A DNA stretch of 64,000 nucleotides, taken from Petunia secreta. Lineage: Eukaryota > Streptophyta > Magnoliopsida > Solanales > Solanaceae. The DNA is taken from positions 11,040,501 through 11,104,500 of the forward strand of contig JARKIP010000065.1 in the NCBI GenBank assembly GCA_029990175.1. Direction: 5' to 3'. The notes under the pieces were generated by a model. That model saw only the letters and a program-made list of their open reading frames with translations. It was not told the DNA's origin and searched no databases. Positions within the stretch are counted from its first letter, which is position 1; each line of letters starts with the position of its first letter. Positions 11,586-23,869 of this stretch are shown one piece after another. The position numbers and the translations under genes were made by a program.

Positions 11586-12541
11586 TGATACGATCCGGAA
11601 TCCGGTTAGCCCGTGCGGGCACCCGACATCCTCCCCTAGACCAGTCGGGCAAACCCTTACCAATTAAATTAAGAAAATAAATATAATAATTCATAGTAAG
11701 GACAAGACTTAAAAAAAAAACAGAGATACTGATACCTCTAAGCTGTACAAAAGAAATTACAGCTGACTACCTAATATACTAAGTTTAGGGCTATCCAGAC
11801 TAGACATCTAAGAGTATAAAAGAAGACAGATACCTCCTGAAGGGAGCAAAACACAACTGAAATAATAACCAATAAACTGGTGGCCATCCAGAATAAAAGC
11901 TGGCTCACCCTGACAGCTGAAGTCGTCTTCGCTCCTTCACTATGTGGCAAACTCAATCCTCGAGCAAGCCTGCCGAAAAGAAATAGATAGACAAGAAACA
12001 AACAACAACCAAGGGTGAGACAAAAGGACCCAATAAATGGGGCAGACAAGCCATCTCAGAGAATAAGATAGCTAGCCAGGGAGAAAAGAAACAGATAAAT
12101 CAAATTCCTCTTATTTAAATTATGAAGAGGCGGGTCCAGATAATAGCTAGAAACACGTATGGAATCACAAACTCATTAACAACCAGGAACGTAAGATTGC
12201 CAGAACATATAGGTATCCCGAACATATTAAAAATCAGAAATACATCCTGTTGCGGCGTGCAACCCGATCCATATATTCATACCGTTGCGGCGTGCAACCC
12301 GATCCATATATTCATATCGTTGCGACGTGCAACCCGATTCATATATTTATACCATTGCGGCGTGCAACCCGATCCATATATATATATATATACCATTTCG
12401 GCGTACAACCCGATCCCTGCAACCCAAAATACGAGCCAGAAATATATATAGGCAACTGAGATATGTCCCCGACATAGTGTACATACCGCATAAATAAAAA
12501 AAAACGCAATACACACAATAGTCAGTATGCGGTGTAATGAG
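11586..12541 (-). repeat. 3' LTR of B, part 1
   Basis: Left part of the B 3' LTR, up to the insertion of C. It continues at 17926 after the duplicated atgag. It includes a 35-bp minisatellite at 12249-12425. Confidence 0.9.
12249..12425. repeat. 35-bp minisatellite in LTR B (five units)
   Basis: The unit is GTTGCGGCGTGCAACCCGAT followed by CCATATATTCATACC. Starts at 12249, 12284, 12319 and 12354 show an exact 35-bp period. The GTTGC...GCAAC core is itself a short inverted repeat. A matching five-unit array lies at 23529-23705. Confidence 0.9.
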
Positions 12542-13029
12542 TGAAACGACCTCGGTTAGTCGTTTCAGAAGTTAGGAATCCGATTGGTGTGCTGATAATT
12601 TTAAAATATTCGTAAGGTCCATTAGGACCTGTCGGTAAAATTTGAGCTAAATCAGAACTCGTTTGGTAGGCAGCGGAAAAAGGTGCCAGTTTTTATTGTC
12701 GATAAATATTAAAAAGAGATTTTTGAGCTCGGTTTTGGCGAACGAACTCCGATTCGAAATCCGAAAGCGCCGTTAGGTTCGTATGATTATTTGTGACTTT
12801 TTTGAATTTTCGAAAGTGAATTTCGATGTTGTTCGGCTAGTTTTCGATAAATGCCGAAAGTTAAATAATTTGACTTTTTCTATTTAAAATTCGTTGTTAC
12901 GGTAAAAATTAAAACGGTACCCTACAATATTCGAAATAATTTCAAATTTTGCATATAAGTGATACAAAATATATGTAACATACTCGCAAGGGCGGATCTC
13001 AAATTGGACTCCCGAAACTCAAGATGCGA
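12542..13029 (+). repeat. Truncated and rearranged 5' LTR of C
   Basis: 12542-12885 matches the first part of the 3' LTR (15917 onward). From about 12886 to 13029 the sequence is the reverse complement of the segment at ~16262-16405, so ~140 bp are flipped. It then joins gag sequence at 13030. Confidence 0.85.
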
Positions 13030-14632
13030 TGGTGGGTAACCATGGTACCTCATTTGGAGGTAAGAGTTCTGATTATTTTGGGAGGTCACCTTCCAGGTTA
13101 TCTCAGCTTGTAGGACGTGATTCTCAAAGTGCGCGAGTAGTTCATCAAGATTAGACCTAGTTTTTCTCTTTATAGCTATCAACAATCTTTCCAGCTTCCA
13201 TTTTTAGTCGAAAAGGTGTTATCATTGTCGTGAGTCTGTTATCCTTTGAGGAGTTTTTCCTTATTCCGAAAAGTAGGTCGTCGTCCTTTCTCTCGGCCTC
13301 GGCACCTGCACAGTCGCAGGAAATTTTATTTAGGTCTCAATCCTCCAGATAAATGCCACCATCCAGTAGAGGTTGAGATTGTGGTGGCAGTGGTTCTCCA
13401 GAAAGTGCTTGTCAGGGTAGTGGCTCAGCTCAGCTGCAGAGGCAATTCTATGAACTGCTAGTCTGGCAGGATGCTGAGGCATCCGATGTAGTAGCCCCTT
13501 ATGTTTCTTCTTCCCTTATCTGTAAGCAAGATTTATCTTTCCGATCGATCTGGAAATAGTATGTCTTATCATGTTTCGACGGTTTCCTTGGATATTGTCG
13601 TAATTAAGAATCGGTTGCGGTAGAGGGGTGAGTTTTTGATACGATTTATTCCTGGCATTTATGAGACCCTACTAGTTTATCTGGTTTAAATGCGAGAGAT
13701 TTGTGAGTGTGTATCGGTATTGTTTGCTTTGCATTTTGTTATGCCTCATTCTGTTATAATGTCAAGTCAGTTTACCTCTCTTTGGAACTCAGTGTCGGTC
13801 GGATGATGGGATTCTTATTTGTCACCATCAGAAAGTGTCATTGTTTCTTCCAGTGTAAAGTGGTTAGTATGTAATACTCGATCTATGTGTCTCCTCTTGG
13901 TTCGAGACGCTAGTAAAGTCATGTTATTATACAAGTTTGTCTCGGTATAAAAGGGTTTTCTGGTAAATTGTCGGAGTTTCATTTTTATAGGAAGGTTAAA
14001 TTGACATAGATTTTGTTCCATAAAGCTCATTCAATGTCCATTTCTTCAATTGCGATTCTTTGGTTAGCCTGACTCATAAATAGTCTAGCTCTGGTAGCCA
14101 AATAAATATGAAGAAGAGCTTCCTATCGCTCTAATTATTTCTATCCTCAGTCTGTTTCCATCTCTTCTTTGTTAGGAATAGGTAAGCTTAGGCGGTCAGT
14201 AGCCTCTTGTGACGTTCCTTGTGTTGAGCCAGAGTACGTGTTATTGTAGCCGGGTAAGCATATTATTATTTTGGATATCAGTTTATCCGGGTATCTATTC
14301 CCGTGTATAGTACAGTGCTGGTTCTATTTTTGCGGATCATCCAGTTTCAGGGGAAACTCTGCCGAAATTTTTATATAGAAGTACCATCCATCAGGCGGTG
14401 GTGCTTATGGCAAAGGTATGGAGTTGTGAACTCGAGAGTTGCAGCTGTTTGGCAACTCGAAAAGGTAGTTGGTAGCTTAGGTCTGCCTACGTTCAGCTTT
14501 TAGCTAAACCTTCTTTAGTCCAGCAGACTGTGCGAGGATGGTTATTCCTATTCAAATAGCTGCATAAGTTTGTGATTTAAGTGGAGGAGTCTTCCTCCAA
14601 ATACTGAATGGTAATACTAAATCTCTGAGGTG
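13030..14632 (+). pseudogene. gag relic of element C
   Basis: This runs parallel, in reverse, to 20150-21680 of B. Near 13205-13235 it reads KRCYHCRES, the first half of a CCHC zinc knuckle. The following QDAEASDV segment near 13470 resembles the gag-protease junction of plant gypsy elements. Stops and shifts are frequent and no long frame survives. Beyond ~13560 I recognise no protein domain, only colinearity with B. Confidence 0.6.
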
Positions 14633-15556
14633 TTGATACCACTTTTCTCACGATTCAACCTAGGGCACGAAGGATACCTACAATGAGTGTCGATCACTAC
14701 TAAAACCACTAATAATCTATTAATGATAAAGGTAAGTTGGCAACCTGATCATATATACGTACCTATCTGCTGAAAGCATAAAGTCTGGAAAGATGACACG
14801 ACTTTAACTTGTTGGCAATTAGAATACTGAGCCACAAATTCTGCTATGTCACACTTCATTCCGCCCCACCAAGAAATCCTTAAGATCATGGTACATCTTA
14901 GTCGAACCTGGATGAACAGTGTATTTGGGATAATGTGCCTTTATTAAAATCTGAAGTCTATCTTTATATATGAGAACACCGTCAGTAGTAACCCTGTATG
15001 GTGACTCCGGTTTTCTTCTGGCTATTTGTCTGTATTCAACTAGAACTGGATCCTCATACTGACGCTGTTTTACTTCATGAAAATTTAGAGTTAAAGGTCT
15101 AGTGCAGCTTATCGTCCATCCATCATTGGCATATTTCCTTCACACCTCAACTCTTTGAGAAGTTACTTTAGCGTTATAAGTGCACATGTAATCAACTTTG
15201 TTGCTGGTATTCTGCCTCAGCTCATGGTCCAACTACATGTCTCTTTTATTTTTACTTTTTCAAGTCATAATATTTCCAATCTAAAGACAATGCCCTGAAG
15301 TGGATGTTTAGTCTGAAGATCATTTCTGGTCTGCATCATATTATCCAGTAGTTGCATGATCCTTATCCTTATACGATAGTCCCTGTTCAGATGAACCTTG
15401 ACATACATTAGGATGTGAGCAACTACATTCCCATAAGGAGCTTGCGGAACAACACTAACATCAATTGAGATGTTGTATAGTTCGTTCGTAAAAATAATAT
15501 AGCTTGCATCAAATCATCTATAGTGTGTAGTGACAAGGTACTTCAAAAGCTCCCCT
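14633..15556 (-). pseudogene. Foreign gypsy integrase fragment inside C (minus strand)
   Basis: Compared with B, C has about 0.9 kb of extra sequence here. On the minus strand it reads VKQRQYEDPVLVEYRQIARR, then VTTDGVLIYKDRL and AHYPKYTVHPGSTKMYHDLKDF, and after a one-base shift DIAEFVAQYSNCQQVKV. This is the HHCC zinc-binding N-terminal part of a Ty3/gypsy integrase with the residues before it. It is opposite in strand to its carrier. The source is another gypsy element; no target duplication for the piece was established. The right ~300 bp have no recognised content. Confidence 0.75.
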
Positions 15557-15916
15557 TATTGCATCAAGCGTGAGCTAATTCTTAATTCTAGCGACCTGTT
15601 CTATATCGAAAAGGTGATTCTCGGCTGAATCATGTTAATCCATCCAGAGTTTAGTATATCTTTGTTCCAAAAAAGGTTTCTCGTGGTCGAGGAAGGATCA
15701 GCTTAGTCAGAATAAGCTGTGCAATGGTATTATCATATTATCTATATATTTTTATTCCAAAAGTACGATATGCGTGTTATGATTTTGATCCTGTAATAAG
15801 AAGATAATGTCCGTAGAGTAGTTTAGAAGGTCGTGCAAGTTCTCTTGTTATCTGCGCGAATCTTGCTTTAGACTTAGGCTCGTTCGAGGACGAACGAGAG
15901 TTTAAGTGGAGGAGAA
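15557..15916 (+). other. 3' internal tail and polypurine tract of C
   Basis: This resumes colinearity with B (reverse of ~19779-20130). It ends in AAGTGGAGGAGAA at 15904-15916, the polypurine tract directly before the 3' LTR. Confidence 0.8.
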
Positions 15917-17920
15917 TGAAACGACCTCGGTTAGTCGTTTCAGAAGTTAGGACTCTGATTGGCGTGCTGATAATTTTAAAATATTCATAAGGTCCATTAG
16001 TACGTGTCGGTAAAATTTGAGCTAAATCAGAACTCGTTTGGTAGGCATCGGAAAAAGGTGTCAGTTTTTATTGTCGAGAAATATTAAAAAGAGATTTTTG
16101 AGCTCGGTTTTAGCAAACGAACTCCGATTCGAAATCCGAAAGCGCCGTTAGGTTCGTATGATTATTTGTGACTTTTTTGAACTTTTGAAAGTGAATTTCG
16201 ATATTGTTCGGCTAGTTTACGCTAAAATGCCGAAAGTTAAATAATTTGACTTTTTCTATTTTAATTCGCATCTTGAGTTTCGGGAGTCCAATTTGAGATC
16301 CGCCTTTGCGAGTATGTTACATATATTTTGTATAACTTATATGCAAAAGTTGAAATTATTTCGAATATTGTAGGGTACCGTTTTAAGTTTTACCGTAACA
16401 GCAAATTTTTTTTTAAAAAAAAAAGAAAAAGACAAAAGGAAAGAGACCTGCATATTGCGTATGCAAATAGGGTATCAGGTTCCTACCTGGATTGCCCTAA
16501 GATGTGAGGAATGAAGCCTTTAGCTTAATTTGACATATTTTTCTGCTTATTGAATAGAGTGGGGTCGTTTGGCAATGAATTCAAAGGACAAAGCGGTTGT
16601 TGAGTAATTGTTCTAACTTTGTAACAAGGTAAGTGTTTATATCCATTTCTTTGGAGGCACTTGGCCTCATGGATTTTCTACCACGTGTTCTTTATGTGTG
16701 TAGCTGCCGATAGGCGTACTCATTACGCCTTAGCTTTGAATTTACATTGTATATTATATGTTAAGCCCTGTTATTGGTATTGCATTGAGCATATGAGCAT
16801 TGCACTCTGGTTTTGATTATTGCATATACTTCCCGGTAATCGATGAGAGTCCCGAGCCGGTGAAGGTTAATCATTGCATATACTTCCTGGTTGGCGATGA
16901 GAGTCCCGCACCGGTGAAGGGTCATCATTGCATATATTTTCCGGTAATCGATGAGAGTCCCAAGCAGGTGAAGGGTCATTATTGCATATATCTCCTGGTA
17001 GACGATGAGAGTCCCGCGCCGGAGATAGGTTTCAGGCATATGTGACTACATTGCATTGTACTGCATTCATCCCATCTCATTGCACCGCAAATTGACTATT
17101 GTGTGTACTGTGTTGTGTTTTATGTATGCGGTATGTATACTATGTCGTGGACATATCTCAGTTTGCCTATATATTTCTGGCTCGTATTCTGGATTGCGGG
17201 GTTCGGGTTGCACGCCACAACAGTATAAATATATGGATTTGGTTGCACGCTGCAACAGGATGTATTTCTGATTGTTGATGTGTTCAGGATACCTATATGT
17301 TCTGACTATCTTACGTTCCTGGTTGTTGATGAGTTTATGATTCCATACGTGTTTCTAGTTATTATCTGGCTCTGCCTTTTCATAATTTAAATAAGAGGAA
17401 TTTGGTTTATCTGTTTCTTTTCTCCCTGGATAGCTATCCTATTCTTTGAGGTGGCTAGTCTGCCCCACTTATTGGGCCCTTTTGACTCACCCTTGTTTGT
17501 TGTTTGTTTCTTGTCTATCTATTTCGTTTCAGCAGGTTCGCTCCAGGATTGAGTTCGCCACGTGGTGAATGAGCGAAGACGACTTCAGCTGTCAGGGTGA
17601 GCCAGCTTTTATTCCGGACGGCCACCAGTTTTATGTTTAATATTTCAGTTGCATTTTGCTCCCTTCAGGAGGTATTTGTCTTCTTCTGTACTCTTAGATG
17701 TCTAGTCTGGATAACCCAAAACCTAGTATGTTGGGTGGTCAGCTGTAGTTTCTTTCGTACAGCTTAGAGGTATCAATATGTATGTGTTTATTTTTAGTCT
17801 TGTCCTTATTTATGAATTATTATATTTATTTTCCTAATTTAATTGGTAAGGGTTCACCCGACGGGTCTAGGGGAGGATGTCGGGTGACCGCACGGCCTAG
17901 TCGAAATCCGGGTCGTTCCA
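15917..17920 (+). repeat. 3' LTR of element C (~2.0 kb)
   Basis: The 3' LTR has TGAAACGACC...GTCGTTCCA ends. The start is a perfect 9-bp inverted repeat with an 8-nt loop. It carries a ~4-unit version of the 54-bp array at 16810-17040 and only one to two units of the 35-bp array near 17205-17262. These smaller arrays account for most of its shorter length compared with B. Confidence 0.9.
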
Positions 17921-17925
17921 ATGAG

Positions 17926-19778
17926 ATGAGATGAATGCGGTACGATGCAATGCAGTCACATATGCCTGATACCTACCTCCGATGCGGGACTCTCATCGTC
18001 TACCAGGAGATATATGCAAAGATGACCCTTCATCGGCTCGGGACTCTCATCGATTACCGGGAAGTATATGCAATGATGACCCTTCACCGGCTCGGGACTC
18101 TCATCGATTACCGGGAAGTATATGTAATAATGACCCTTCACCGGAGCGGGACACTCATCGCCAACCGGGAAGCATATGCAATGATGAACCTTCACCGGCT
18201 CGGGACTCTCATCGATTACCAGGAATTGTATGTAATAATAACCCTTCACCGGTGCGGGACTCTCATCGCCAACCGGGAAGCATATGCAATGATGAACCTT
18301 CACCAGCTAGGGACTCTCATCGATTACCGGGAAGTGTATGTAATAATGACCCTTCACCGGTGCGAGACTCTCATCGCCAACCGAGAAGCATATGCAATGA
18401 TGAACCTTCACCGGCTCGGGACTCTCATCGATTACTGGGAAGTGTATGCAATGCTCAAAACCAGAGTGCAATGCTCATATGCTCAATGCAATACCAACAA
18501 CAGCGCATAACATATAATATACAATATAAATTCAAAGCTAAGGCATAATGAGTACGCCTATCGGCAGCTACACACGTAAGAAATACGTGGTAGAATATCC
18601 ACAAGGCCAAGGGCCTCCAAAAAAATCGATACAAACTTTTACCTTGTTACAAAATTAGCACAATTACTCAACAACCACTTTGTCCTTTGAATTCATTGCC
18701 AAACGATCCCACTCTATTCAATAAGCAGAAAAATATATCAAATTAGGCTAAAGGATTCATTCCTCACATCTTAGGGCAATTCGGTTAGGAACCTGATACC
18801 CTATTTGCATACGCAATACGCAGGACAAGCTTATGTACAGAGTTTAAGGTCACATAAACAAACCATAAATAAATTACATTTATAAGCTGCCCATAACTCA
18901 CTGAGTAAGAATATATAATCCATTTCATTATCGGGGTCCATTTGATCCTTTAAACTATTATTTGAACTTACTAAAATGATGTCTAATATTCCAAGTTTTA
19001 CCGTTATAACATATTCAAACACACGTAATAAACTCAAATAATGCAGTAAGATTATTACCTGAATGTTTCGACGTAAAAATTCTACTATTTCTCCGGCTCT
19101 TTTCTCATTTTCTGGCATTTTTTCCTTTCTTCGTTTCTGCTTCTTATTTCTGTTTCGTATTTGTTGCTTTCTGTTCTTATGTTGCTCTTCGTTTCATCCT
19201 TAGCTTAAAGCTAAGGAATTTAAGCTCTCCCACCGATTCCATTTTATTCTTTAGTCTTTTTCTCCTTTTTTTTTCTTTTTTTATTTTATTTTCTTTTCTT
19301 AACGAAAATTAAAATAGTACCCTACGATATTCAAAATAATTCCAACTTTTACATACAAGTTATGCAAAATATATGTTGCATACTTGCTAAGGCGGATCTC
19401 AAATCGGACTCCCGAAACTAAATATGCAAATTAAATAGAAAAATATTAAATTATTTAACTTTCGGCATTTTAGCGGAAACTAGCCGAACAACATCGAAAT
19501 GCACTTTCGAAAGTTCATAAAAGTCATAAATTATCATACGAACCTAACGGCGATTTCGGATTTCGAATCGGAGCTCGTTTTCCAAAACCGAGCTCGAAAA
19601 TCTCGTTTTAATATCTATCGATAATAAAAAGTGAAACCTTCTTCCGATGCCCATCAAATGAGGTCTGATTTAGCTCAAATTTTACAGATAAGTCTCAATG
19701 GATCTTACGAATATTTTAAAATTATCGGCACGCCAATCGGAGTCCTAACTTCCGAAACGACTGACCGAGGTCATTTCA
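17926..19778 (-). repeat. 3' LTR of B, part 2
   Basis: Continues the B 3' LTR after C and ends TCATTTCA at 19778, next to the reversed polypurine tract TTCTCCTCCAC (19779-19789). It contains the 54-bp array at 17982-18470. Confidence 0.9.
17982..18470. repeat. 54-bp minisatellite in LTR B (about nine units)
   Basis: Units of CGGGACTCTCATCGATTACC followed by GGGAAGTATATGCAATGATGACCCTTCACCGGCT recur every 54 bp. Because 54 is divisible by three, the array stays open in several frames on both strands (18-residue peptide repeats), which creates long frames that are not genes. Related arrays lie at 23870-24203, 36670-36760 and, reversed, 16810-17040. Confidence 0.92.
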
Positions 19779-22700
19779 TTCTCCTCCACTTCCGAAACGA
19801 CTGACCGAGCCTAAATCTAAAGCAAGATTCATATAGATAACAAGAGAATTTGCACAACCTTCATAAACTACTCCACGGACGTTATCACATGATTACAAAA
19901 TAAGAATTATAACACGCACATCAAACTCTTGGATAAAAACATAACTGGATAATATCATAATGTTATTGCCCAGCTTATTCTGACTAAGTTGATCCTTCCT
20001 CGATCACGAGAGGAGAGTTCTATATTTTTGAAATAAAGATACACGGAACTTTGGATGGATTAACATGATTCTGCCGGTGAATCACCTCGTCGATATACTT
20101 TTCGATATAGAACAAGTCGATTAAACAAAGAATTAGCTTACGCTTCAGCAATGCCTTAGAGATTTAATATTATGATTCGGTATCAATTGGAGGAAGACTC
20201 CTCCACTTGGAGCATAAACTCATACAACTAATTTGAATATAAATAGTCATCCTCGCACAACCTGCTGGATTAAGGAAGACTTAGCTAAATAGAGAACGCG
20301 GCTCAGACATGAGCTACCAAATTACTCTGTCGAGTTGCCAAACAGCTGCAACTCTCGAGTTTACAGCTCCATACATTTTTTTATAAGCACCACCGCCTGC
20401 TAGATCAAATCAAATGTCAAATGACGCCTCTCATTACCCTTAGTAGCCTTGAAAAACAACAATGTGCATACCCGGCTACCTTGACACGCACTCTGGCTCC
20501 ATACAGGGAACATCATAAGAGGCTACTGACCGCCACCAGTGCCGAACAAAGAAGAGATGGCAATGGACTGACGATAAAAATAATTTGAACTTTAGGAAGC
20601 TCTTCCTCTTATTTACTTGGTTACCTGAGCTAGACTACTTACGAGTCAACCTAGCCAAAGAATCGCGATTGAAGAAATAGATATTAAATGAGCTCTATGG
20701 AACAACACCCATGCCAATTTAACCTCCCCATAAAAAGAAAACTCTGAAAATTTACCAGAAAATCCTTTTATAACCCAGATAAGCTCATGGGATAACATAA
20801 CTTTACTAGCATTTTAAACCAAGAGGAGATACATAGATCGAATATTACTTACTAAGCACTTTACACCAGAAGAATCAATGACACTCCCTCATGGTGATGA
20901 ACTAGAACCCCATAATCTAAACAACATGGAGTTTCGAGAAGAGAGGTAAACTAATTTGATATAATAATAGAAGGTGGCACGACAAGATGCCAGGCAGACA
21001 ATAGTGACACTCACTATCAAATCTCTCATATTTAGACTGGATAAATTAGTAGGGTCTCACGGATGCCAGGAATAAATCATACCTGAAGGTCACCCTTCCC
21101 TTCTATCACAACCGATTCTTAATAGAAACGACGTCCAAGGAAACCACTGAAATATGATAAGACACACCATTTCCAGATCGATCGGATGAATAAAATCTTA
21201 CTCACATATATGAGAAGAAGAAATACTTGGGTCTACTACATCGGATGCCTCAGCATCCTACAAGACTGGCAGTTCATAGAACTGCCTCTGCGGCTGAACT
21301 AAGCCGCTACACTGATAACTACCTTCTGAAGAATAACTGCCACCACGCTCTCAACCTCTACTAGATCGTGGCATTGTTTTTGCTGATTGAGTTCTAAATA
21401 AAATCCCCTGCGGCTGTGCAGGTGCCTGATAACGACAGAAAGGACGACTGTCTACTTGCTGGAGTAAGGGAAAACTCCCCAAAGGATAACCAGACTCACG
21501 ACAATGATAACACCTTTTCCGCTAAAAATGGAAACTGGACAGATTATTGACAGCTACAAAGAGGAAATTGAGTCTATCTTGATGAACTACTCGCGCACTC
21601 TGAGAATCACGTTCTACAAGCTGAGATAACCCGGCAAGTAACCTCCCAAAATAATCAAAACTCTTACATACAAAGGAGGTACCATGGTGCCCACCAGGGC
21701 CGTGGGATCTTTTGCTCTCCCGCTCTAACCCTTCCCTCTCTAACTTATGGTATGCGCAATACCTTTTAGGAATATCAACAACGACATCAAATGAAGTCCC
21801 AACCTCAATTTTTCGAGCCATCTGGGATCTCAAGGAAAGAGAAAGGTCAGCAATAAATCTTTGAATCTCTTGAAAGGTTCATGGACTAGTTCTAATGCAT
21901 AACTAGCCATTCTATGGAATTCAATCTGATATTCTGAAACACCAACAGGCTAACGAACGGCTACCATGTCCAATCCACTCAAACTGGCAACACTTTTCAT
22001 CTCGCTCGCTACTCGAAAGGAACTTTTCCATGAATATAGAAGAAAAATCGAACCAAGTTAGCTAATAAGAGAGCGGTCCACCAATTCAAGGCTGGACCCC
22101 TGAAACTGGAAAGCAGAATAATCAACACCATACTGCTAGATATAATCAAAATCCTGAAGGATACGCTGACATCATTTTATTTTTAAAAAAAAACTTACAC
22201 AGGGATTATCTGATGCATGGCTTGAGAATATCGGAAGATTTAACCGCATAAAATAATGCAACCTCTTTAGGCACTCAGATCTAACCGTTACCTCGGCTGG
22301 CTAACCAGCCAGAACAATTAGAGTACAACACATACTACCTCCGGAACATAATTTACTGCAGCAATATTAAGAACTGGAAAAGGAGCTCCCTTAGATCGAA
22401 CGTCTGCACATGCGGCAACCTGATAGGCTGCCCAGCGAATAATAGGTTCTTACAGTATCTGCGTCACCAAGATTCTCGTAAAAGCATCGTAGAGAGCCAA
22501 GGGAACCACAAGGCCCTGCTCCCTTTCCCATCGCAAGCTCGTACAGCTGGGACCTCTGTAACTAGATCGTCAGCACGATGAAAAAATCTCGGGACTTCGT
22601 CAGTGCTAGCCCCAGGCTAGACTGTTTCGTCGTGAACTCATACCGTTTGCTGATTTATCACACGAGGGTTCAGAATTACCATGAAGGAATTAAAAAAAAT

Positions 22701-22865
22701 ACTTTTGTATCCACCGACTTACGATCAGAAAAGAAGGAAGTGAAACTTCCTAAATGCCATCATAGCCTCTCGTAGATAAGTACGGACGTCTACGTACCCA
22801 TCAGCGAGACTCTACTAGACACTGTCTTAGTCTTGATAGACTCTAAACCAGGCTCTGATACTAAC
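19779..22865 (-). pseudogene. Internal region of B: gag relic, no pol
   Basis: About 3.1 kb between the B LTRs. On the minus strand a leader follows the PBS. The gag relic then reads GPALNWWTALL-like and EYQIEFHRMASYALELVHEPF-like stretches across frames at roughly 21850-22140. Next comes the open piece 21522-21833, with ARKIEVGTSFDVVVDIPKR, and after it the zinc-knuckle start. The remaining ~1.5 kb toward the 3' LTR shows no RT, RNase H or integrase. It is dead as coding sequence. Just upstream of the purine tract a 14-bp patch copies the LTR terminus (see findings). Confidence 0.7.
22846..22863 (-). other. Primer binding site of B
   Basis: The minus strand reads TAGTATCAGAGCCTGGTT, two bases inside the LTR end. 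It is the iMet-type PBS with one change in the leading TGG. Confidence 0.8.
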
Positions 22866-23528
22866 TGACATGACCCGGAATCCAGTTAGGCCGTGCAGGC
22901 ACCCGACATCCTCTCCTAGACCCGTCGGGCGAACCCTTACAAATTAAATTAGGAAAATAAATATAATAATTCATAATAAGGACAAGACTTAAAAAAAACA
23001 CAGAGATACTGATACCTCTAAGCTGTACAAAAGAAATTACAGCTGACTACCCAATATACTAGGTTTAGGGCTATCCATACTAGACATCTAAGAGTATAAA
23101 AGAAGACAGATACCTCTTGAAGGGAGCAAAACGCGACTCAAATAATAACCAATAAACTGGTGCCCATCCAGAATAAAAGCTGGCTCACCCTGATAGCTTA
23201 AGTCGTCTTCGCTCCTTCACCACGTGGCGAACTCAATCCTGGAGCAAGCCTGCCGAAACGAAATAGATAGACAAGAAACAAACAACAAACAAGGGTGAGT
23301 CAAAAGGACTCAATAAGTGGGGCAGACTAGCCACATCAGAGAATAAGATAGCTAGCCAGGGAGAAAAGAAACAGATAAACCAAATTCCTCTTATTTAAAT
23401 TATGAAAAGGCAGGTCCAGATAATAACTACAAACACGTATGGAATCACAAACTCATTAACAACCAGGAACGTAAGATAGCCAGAACATATAGGTATCCCG
23501 AACATATCAACAATTAGAAATACATTCG

Positions 23529-23705
23529 GTTGCGGCATGCAACCCGATCCATATATTCATCCTGTTGCGGCGTGCAACCCGATCCATATATTCATACCGT
23601 TGCGACGTGCAACCCGATTCATATATTTATACCGTTGCGGCGTGCAACCCTATCCATATATTTATACCGTTGCAGCGTACAACCCGATCCCTGCAACCCA
23701 AAATA
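23529..23705. repeat. 35-bp minisatellite in the 5' LTR of B
   Basis: Five units of the GTTGCGGCGTGCAACCCGAT type at 35-bp spacing (starts 23529, 23564, 23599 and on). It is parallel to 12249-12425. Confidence 0.9.
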
Positions 23706-23869
23706 CGAGCCAGAAATATATAGGCAAACTGAGATATGTCCCCGACATAGTGTACATACCGCATACATAAAACACAACATAATATACACAATAGTCAGTA
23801 TGCGGTGTAATGAGATGGGATTAATGCGGTACGATTCAATGCAGTCACATATGCCTGATACCTATCTTC

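Larger units (their letters stand above)
12542..17920 (+). mobile_element. Element C: damaged gag-only element inside the B LTR
   Basis: C starts TGAAACGACC at 12542 and ends GTCGTTCCA at 17920, flanked by atgag on both sides (12537-12541 and 17921-17925). It is the same family as B but on the opposite strand. Its 5' LTR is reduced to ~490 bp with an inverted segment. The junction then runs straight into the middle of gag, so the rest of the LTR, the PBS and the gag start are deleted. The 3' LTR (15917-17920) is complete. The internal region holds a foreign integrase-bearing insert (14633-15556). Confidence 0.9.

Noticed and set aside
17935..18548. Long open frames of 188-191 codons in two frames, plus 115 codons on the other strand
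   Set aside because: They are all products of the 54-bp LTR minisatellite; peptides repeat every 18 residues and change freely between frames.
12542..19778. A single inverted-repeat structure formed by the C 3' LTR and the B LTR part 2
   Set aside because: The head-to-head arrangement is fully explained by C inserting in the opposite orientation into the B LTR, with the atgag duplication.
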